Assembly: GCF_020447205.1 (NCBI RefSeq)
Contig: NZ_JAJAEL010000024.1
Span: forward strand, 63,646 to 127,645
Direction: 5' to 3'
DNA length: 64,000 nucleotides
DNA from: Thalassolituus alkanivorans
Lineage (GTDB): Bacteria > Pseudomonadota > Gammaproteobacteria > Pseudomonadales > Oceanobacteraceae
Under the pieces are notes generated by a model. That model searched no databases. It worked only from the letters and a program-made list of their open reading frames with translations, and was not told the DNA's origin. Within the stretch, counting starts at the first letter, position 1. Each line of letters starts with the position of its first letter. Position numbers and translations under genes: made by a program. Positions 60,187 to 64,000 of the stretch are shown one piece after another.

Positions 60187-60780
60187 ATGCGCTTACGCAC
60201 GCTGGCGCGCAAAGCCGTGGATCAGGTCTGGCAACCCTTTGCCGAATACGGCCATATGCCACTGGGGGAAGATATTTCCCAGACCCGGCATGCTCTGCAA
60301 TGTGCCTGGTTTGCCGAACAGGATAATGCGCCAGCGCATCTGGTTATTGCCGCGCTGCTGCATGATGTTGGCCATTTAATTACCTGGCAGGAACAGGGGC
60401 TGCATCCGGAAGCCGGTGGCGATAACGGCTACCACGAAAAAGTCGGCGCGGCTTTTTTAAGTGAGTATTTTGCCGATGACGTGACCAAACCCATTCGTCT
60501 GCATGTCGCGGCCAAGCGTTATTTGTATTCCACCGATGCCGCATACCGCGAGTCGCTGTCGGCGGCATCGCAGCAGAGTCTGGAACTGCAGGGCGGCTGG
60601 ATGGATGAAAGCACCTGTCGTGCCTTTGAATCCTCGCCCTGGTTTGTTGACGCTTTACGGCTGCGTAAATACGACGAACAGGGTAAACAACCGGCCTTAA
60701 AAGTACCGGGCATTGACCATTATTACGAACTATTAATTCAGCACACCCGTGTGGTGCAGGAGCGCAATCCCCATGTTTAA
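60187..60780 (+). CDS. PhnZ-like HD-domain phosphonate oxygenase
   Basis: A 197-residue HD-superfamily protein of the phosphonate-associated subgroup. Metal ligands in order: His35 (QTRHALQ), His59-Asp60 (LLHDVGH), His83 (GYHEKVG), His106 (RLHVAAKRY) and a later Asp (KYDEQGK, about 163). This is the ligand pattern of mixed-valent di-iron oxygenases such as PhnZ, and Tyr21 and Glu28 (EYGHMPLGED) fit the substrate lid. PhnZ cleaves 2-amino-1-hydroxyethylphosphonate to glycine and phosphate. No phnY-type hydroxylase is beside it. The start could also be ATG 60187 only; the stop overlaps the phnX start by eight bases. Confidence 0.85.
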   Translation: MRLRTLARKAVDQVWQPFAEYGHMPLGEDISQTRHALQCAWFAEQDNAPAHLVIAALLHDVGHLITWQEQGLHPEAGGDNGYHEKVGAAFLSEYFADDVTKPIRLHVAAKRYLYSTDAAYRESLSAASQQSLELQGGWMDESTCRAFESSPWFVDALRLRKYDEQGKQPALKVPGIDHYYELLIQHTRVVQERNPHV

Positions 60781-61600
60781 ATCGCAACGTTTTTTTGCCG
60801 GGCCAACAGAAGCCGTTATTCTCGACTGGGCGGGCACCACCATTGATTTTGGCTCGCTGGCACCGGTTTACGCCTTTATGGAATTATTCGCCGCCGAAGG
60901 TATTGAAGTAACCCAGGCCGAAGCGCGTGAACCCATGGGTACCGAAAAACGCGAACACATTACCCGTATGCTGGCCAATCCGCGTATTCATGCACGCTGG
61001 CTGGAAGTGAAAGGGCAGGAAGCCGACAGCGCCGAAATTGACCGTCTGTACCATGCCTTTGCGCCGATTCAGACGCGCATCGTTGGCGAGCGTGCGCAAT
61101 TAATTCCGGGTTGGAAAGCCGCTTACGACCAGCTGCGTGCGCAGGGGTTAAAAATCGGCGGTAATACCGGCTACGGCCCCGGCATGATGGAACCGGCGCT
61201 GGCCGCCGCCAAAGATCAGGGGTACGAACCGGATGCCTGTGTATTCGCCACCGATGTATTGCGTGGCCGCCCATACGCCGATATGGCGCTGGCGTTAGCG
61301 CTGCAACTGAGCGTTAACCACGTCCACGCCTGCATTAAAGTAGACGATACCTTACCGGGTATTGAAGAAGGCCTGCGTGCCGGTATGTGGACCGTCGGTG
61401 TCAGCATCAGCGGCAACGAAGTCGGCCTGGATCTGGCCGACTGGCAGGCGCTTTCCGCCAGCGAGCAGGCACAGCGCCGCAGCAAAGCAACCCAGCGCTT
61501 TAACGATGCCGGAGCACATTACGTGATTGATTCGGTCGCGGATTTGCCGGGCGTGATTGCCGATATTAATGCGCGTCTGGCGCGGGGAGAAAAGCCCTGA
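60773..61600 (+). CDS. phnX: Phosphonoacetaldehyde hydrolase
   Basis: A 275-residue HAD-superfamily hydrolase that cleaves phosphonoacetaldehyde to acetaldehyde and phosphate. The nucleophile Asp is in VILDWAGTTIDFGS, the Schiff-base Lys in EPMGTEKREHI, and the family motif GGNTGYGPGMM and VKVDDTLPGIEEGL (here CIKVDDTLPGIEEGLRAG) are present. Start ATG 60773, with GGAG upstream, overlaps the HD gene stop. The last 110 or so bases are repeated at 63894-64000. Confidence 0.97.
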   Translation: MFKSQRFFAGPTEAVILDWAGTTIDFGSLAPVYAFMELFAAEGIEVTQAEAREPMGTEKREHITRMLANPRIHARWLEVKGQEADSAEIDRLYHAFAPIQTRIVGERAQLIPGWKAAYDQLRAQGLKIGGNTGYGPGMMEPALAAAKDQGYEPDACVFATDVLRGRPYADMALALALQLSVNHVHACIKVDDTLPGIEEGLRAGMWTVGVSISGNEVGLDLADWQALSASEQAQRRSKATQRFNDAGAHYVIDSVADLPGVIADINARLARGEKP

Positions 61601-61643
61601 ACGGAATTCAGGGCAGGGCTTTTGGAGTGCAGAATAGTGGAGT

Positions 61644-61675
61644 GATGCTTTAACGGATGCTTTAACGGATGCTTT
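61644..61675. repeat. 12-bp tandem repeat after phnX
   Basis: GATGCTTTAACG twice in tandem, then a partial third copy (GATGCTTT). Confidence 0.85.
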
Positions 61676-61697
61676 GGGTATGGTGTCCGTTAAAGCA
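61658..61697. other. Hairpin after phnX
   Basis: TGCTTTAACGGA (61658-61669) pairs with TCCGTTAAAGCA (61686-61697), a 12-base perfect stem with a 16-base loop. No T-tract follows, so it is not a classic terminator. The left arm is part of the 12-bp tandem repeat. Confidence 0.7.
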
Positions 61698-61704
61698 ATG
61701 GCGA

Positions 61705-62619
61705 TCATGATTCACGAAGCATGATATCTATTTTTCCGGCATTCGAGAGCTTAGAGGCAATTTCAAGTATTTCATCTTTCATTGCTAATTTATCTACCCA
61801 ATGTGAGGGGATATTCTCAAGACCGTAAAAGGCTCCTGCGATTTGCCCGGCAATGGCAGCCGTTGTATCCGCATCATTCCCGATGTTAGCAGCCATAAGC
61901 ACGCATTCTTCAAAACTATTACTATTCATAAAACACCAGAGTGCGGACTCCAGACTCTCAATAACATAGCCGCTGCCGGTTAGCTGTGAATATGAGTTAT
62001 CGAGGAATCGCGCTTCGGATATGCCGGAAACTTTATCCGTGGCCGGTTTATAAGTATTCCGGGTAAAAATCTCAGCTTTTTCAGTGCTTGCATAAGCATG
62101 GTAAAGAAGACTCGCGAATAACTTACAGCTATCGATGCACTCTGCTGATCCATGCGTTGTGCGAGAACTTTCACCAGCAAATTGTATGCACTCTTCCAGA
62201 TCTGAAAAGAACATTGGAATTGGTGCAAGTCTCATTAAAGAGCCATTGCCGGAAGAGTATTCATCCGCAGCTCCTGAAAACGGATTGCCGCTTTCAAGAT
62301 AGCTTCGTAAGGCAGTTGATACTGTGAATCCAATATCGAAGCATTCTCCCGTTGAACTCATGTAACCATATTGATACCAATTGCAGTATCGGTTCATCTG
62401 ATCAACGGCATCGAAACCGTTTCTGAATACAAGACTGTGAGCCAGGCATAAAGCCATGGATGTATCATCTGTCCACTCGCCAGCATTAAGCCTGAACGGC
62501 CCACCACCCATCATATCGGTGACAGGTTCAAAGTTGCCTCGAATCTCAAACTCGACTGTTGTTCCGACGGCGTCACCAATGGCCAGGCCTACTAATGAAC
62601 CTATTTTTCTGTTCTCCAT
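61705..62619 (-). CDS. ADP-ribosylglycohydrolase family protein
   Basis: A 304-residue DraG/ARH-type hydrolase that removes ADP-ribose from a modified target using two Mg2+. Motifs: GLAIGDAVGTTVEF, the metal site EWTDDTSMALCLA, GNGSLMRLAPIPMFF and the second metal site NIGNDADTTAAIAGQIAGAFYGL. Target unknown. The gene is visibly AT-richer than the phosphonate genes beside it and lies in a block that separates two copies of the phnX end, suggesting acquisition. No ADP-ribosyltransferase partner was seen in the window. Confidence 0.9.
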   Translation of the reverse strand: MENRKIGSLVGLAIGDAVGTTVEFEIRGNFEPVTDMMGGGPFRLNAGEWTDDTSMALCLAHSLVFRNGFDAVDQMNRYCNWYQYGYMSSTGECFDIGFTVSTALRSYLESGNPFSGAADEYSSGNGSLMRLAPIPMFFSDLEECIQFAGESSRTTHGSAECIDSCKLFASLLYHAYASTEKAEIFTRNTYKPATDKVSGISEARFLDNSYSQLTGSGYVIESLESALWCFMNSNSFEECVLMAANIGNDADTTAAIAGQIAGAFYGLENIPSHWVDKLAMKDEILEIASKLSNAGKIDIMLRES

Positions 62620-62806
62620 GCATCCCCCACAGAGTGGTGCTAAAAGTTGAGAGCTTATATGTCAGCTTGATTGGATAGGTTGTTTCCTGATCATGGCGCC
62701 TGCATAGGCTTTCCTACACCACATTTTTAAACACCAATGTTATCACTTGCTTCCCGCCAACGATTCCGTGACCGAAAGAGCTATCATGGTTAACTCTGGA
62801 TGGCTT

Positions 62807-63319
62807 CTAAAATGAGTCTGGCCAATTGTTTTCAGAGAAGTATCGGGCTTCTTCTAAGTAACCCAGGCAAAGCTTCTTCTTTTCTGATAATTCCACATCA
62901 TCAAGCTCCTGAACCGCTCCCATCGTATTTTTAACGAATGTATCGAAATCAGACTTAGTGGGTTCTAATAGTGGCACGGAGCATGATAAAAATATCTCAT
63001 GGTCAGTCATGATTGATAAGGCTGACTTTGGATTGTTCTGAATGGCGTTGGCGAACGATAAAAATAATGAAGTGGCTATCCAGCCATCTGCGTGCTTTTC
63101 CAGCAATCTTCCTAATGTCAGCCAGTCAGGATCACCGGATTCTATTCTTTCAAGAATAGTACTGAACTTTGATCCGTGAGAATAAAGTGAAAAAGCATAT
63201 TCTTTCGCATCCGCTGAATTCAGCCCAATTCTCATTGTATTCAGATCCGGTAGCGCATCGGCATCGGCAATGGCAAGTGAGTATGCAATGATCAGAGGGA
63301 GTAAGTATGTGTATTTCAT
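62807..63319 (-). CDS. Exported hypothetical protein, AT-rich block
   Basis: A 170-residue protein with signal peptide (MKYTYLLPLIIAYSLAIADADA) and a helical mature part (LLEKHADGWIATSLFLSFANAI, DFDTFVKNTMGAVQELDD) with two Cys. No family is recognised. A longer reading from 63361 would add a non-signal N-terminus and is less likely. Codon use is AT-richer than upstream genes. Its place beside an ADP-ribosylglycohydrolase hints at an accessory defence or immunity role; this is inference only. Confidence 0.65.
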   Translation of the reverse strand: MKYTYLLPLIIAYSLAIADADALPDLNTMRIGLNSADAKEYAFSLYSHGSKFSTILERIESGDPDWLTLGRLLEKHADGWIATSLFLSFANAIQNNPKSALSIMTDHEIFLSCSVPLLEPTKSDFDTFVKNTMGAVQELDDVELSEKKKLCLGYLEEARYFSENNWPDSF

Positions 63320-63379
63320 GAATTCTAAACCTTGAATCGATGGGGAGGTAACCATTGCCATACCCGATTATGCTTCTTT

Positions 63380-63703
63380 TTAAAGCTTATCAAATATAAG
63401 CATTAGCGCCGCTGCAGCAGACAGGATGTCATCACCTTCGTGATAGCCTACCCACTGGCCGTGCCGGTAAATGTCATGACGAAGATTACCAACCGATTTT
63501 ACCTCACCAACTAAAGCCCCATCGGCAGTGATTACTTTTCCGAGCTCTAGTTCGGCAATGACTATTTTGGCATTGTCATAGATTTTTCCGGCGAAAAACT
63601 CACCTAGGCGTGACGAGTGATCCGGATTCCAAAGTACGCCAAATTTGGAATAGCCAAGTAACTCGCCGCTTGTATTCCTGATATATTGCCTGGACTCTGA
63701 CAT
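63380..63703 (-). CDS. Small beta-repeat protein, unknown function
   Basis: A 107-residue protein built of short repeated beta motifs (GELLGYSKFGVLW, IVIAELELGKVITADGALVGEV, VGNLRHDIYRHGQWVGYHEGDD), resembling small beta-flower folds. The C-terminal SAAAALMLIFDKL is hydrophobic. No signal peptide. It lies 60 bases upstream of the exported hypothetical gene in the same direction. I cannot give a function. Confidence 0.6.
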   Translation of the reverse strand: MSESRQYIRNTSGELLGYSKFGVLWNPDHSSRLGEFFAGKIYDNAKIVIAELELGKVITADGALVGEVKSVGNLRHDIYRHGQWVGYHEGDDILSAAAALMLIFDKL

Positions 63704-63893
63704 AAAATAAACTCATAAAGTCGCTGTTCTCAGCCTGGTATGGCTTCGATAAATCTGAAAACCATTACGTTCAACGTCTCTTCAGTACAACGGACGAGTA
63801 TACGCGTTTTTTTAATAGCTGTTGTCCGAATTAACCCGCCTGGCTGATGATTCGTCAGGTTTCTGATATCTGAGCAAGACCGAGAGTTAACGA

Positions 63894-64000
63894 CGCTTTC
63901 CGCCAGCGGGCAGGCACAGCGCCGCAGCAAAGCAACCCAGCGCTTTAACGATGCCGGAGCACATTACGTGATTGATTCGGTCGCGGATTTACCGGGTGTG
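63894..64000 (+). pseudogene. Second copy of the phnX 3' end (truncated by window)
   Basis: Bases 63894-64000 match 61449-61555 of phnX with 3 mismatches in 107. The reading frame is the phnX frame (LSASGQAQRRSKATQRFNDA) and is open upstream only to about 63851, with no start or catalytic N-terminus. The copy continues past the right edge, so its full length is not known. Confidence 0.9.

Noticed and set aside
61658-61697. Calling the hairpin after phnX a terminator
   Set aside because: There is no T-tract after the stem; the left arm is part of a tandem repeat.
1-64000. tRNA, rRNA, CRISPR arrays, insertion sequences and integrases
   Set aside because: None was recognised by reading both strands and all supported proteins; faint or highly diverged copies cannot be excluded without a search.

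Overview
The window reads as chromosomal DNA of a marine-type, motile, aerobic gammaproteobacterium, Oceanospirillales/Pseudomonadales-like. This is inferred from gene content and order (fhlB-fliK next to a full ccm operon, the CrbS/R-acs-actP acetate locus, DcaP porin, OlsB-type acyltransferase) and cannot be fixed to a genus from sequence alone. No rRNA, tRNA, CRISPR array, transposase or integrase was seen.

Layout. 1-9072: housekeeping and regulatory genes: a Bax-like lipoprotein start, a diguanylate cyclase with a degenerate receiver, a DUF4442 hotdog protein, OlsB-type N-acyltransferase, thioredoxin-like protein + hemN, a TetR regulator, fhlB and fliK. 9169-16046: complete cytochrome c maturation operon ccmABCDEFGHI. 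16135-18279: a beta-barrel protein and a DUF2804 protein. 18438-30056: an unusual five-gene leftward operon of secreted DUF11-type proteins ending in a 1959-residue DUF11/OmpA/beta-barrel fusion. 30798-31949: DcaP-type porin.

32605-43708: acetate module: acs, response regulator crbR, the SSF-fused sensor kinase crbS, DUF485-actP, then a CBS/DUF294 protein and a DnaQ-like exonuclease. A second acetate-type symporter pair (DUF4212 + SSF) lies at 48323-50382. A 15-bp motif of the form TACKACCWWGGTCTA (W = A/T) recurs upstream of acs, DUF485-actP and DUF4212-SSF and is a good candidate for the CrbR box. Between them, 43795-48213 holds a compact cluster of an exported cupredoxin, a membrane GGDEF/EAL protein, a DUF3034 protein and an exported truncated haemoglobin.

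51615-61600: a phosphonate (2-aminoethylphosphonate) catabolic region: TonB-dependent receptor, FAD amine oxidase, DUF5690 transporter-like protein, GntR/UTRA regulator, phnW, a PhnZ-like HD oxygenase and phnX. Three copies of the palindrome CTGGNYTAGACCAR tie the receptor, the FAD-transporter-regulator operon and phnW into one likely regulon. A 1-kb gene-free stretch inside the region (57995-59047) carries direct repeats and a large imperfect inverted repeat.

61601-64000: an AT-richer block of three leftward accessory genes (ADP-ribosylglycohydrolase and two small unknowns) followed by a near-identical second copy of the phnX 3' end (63894-64000 matches 61449-61555 with 3 mismatches). This suggests that the block was inserted with duplication of the phnX end.
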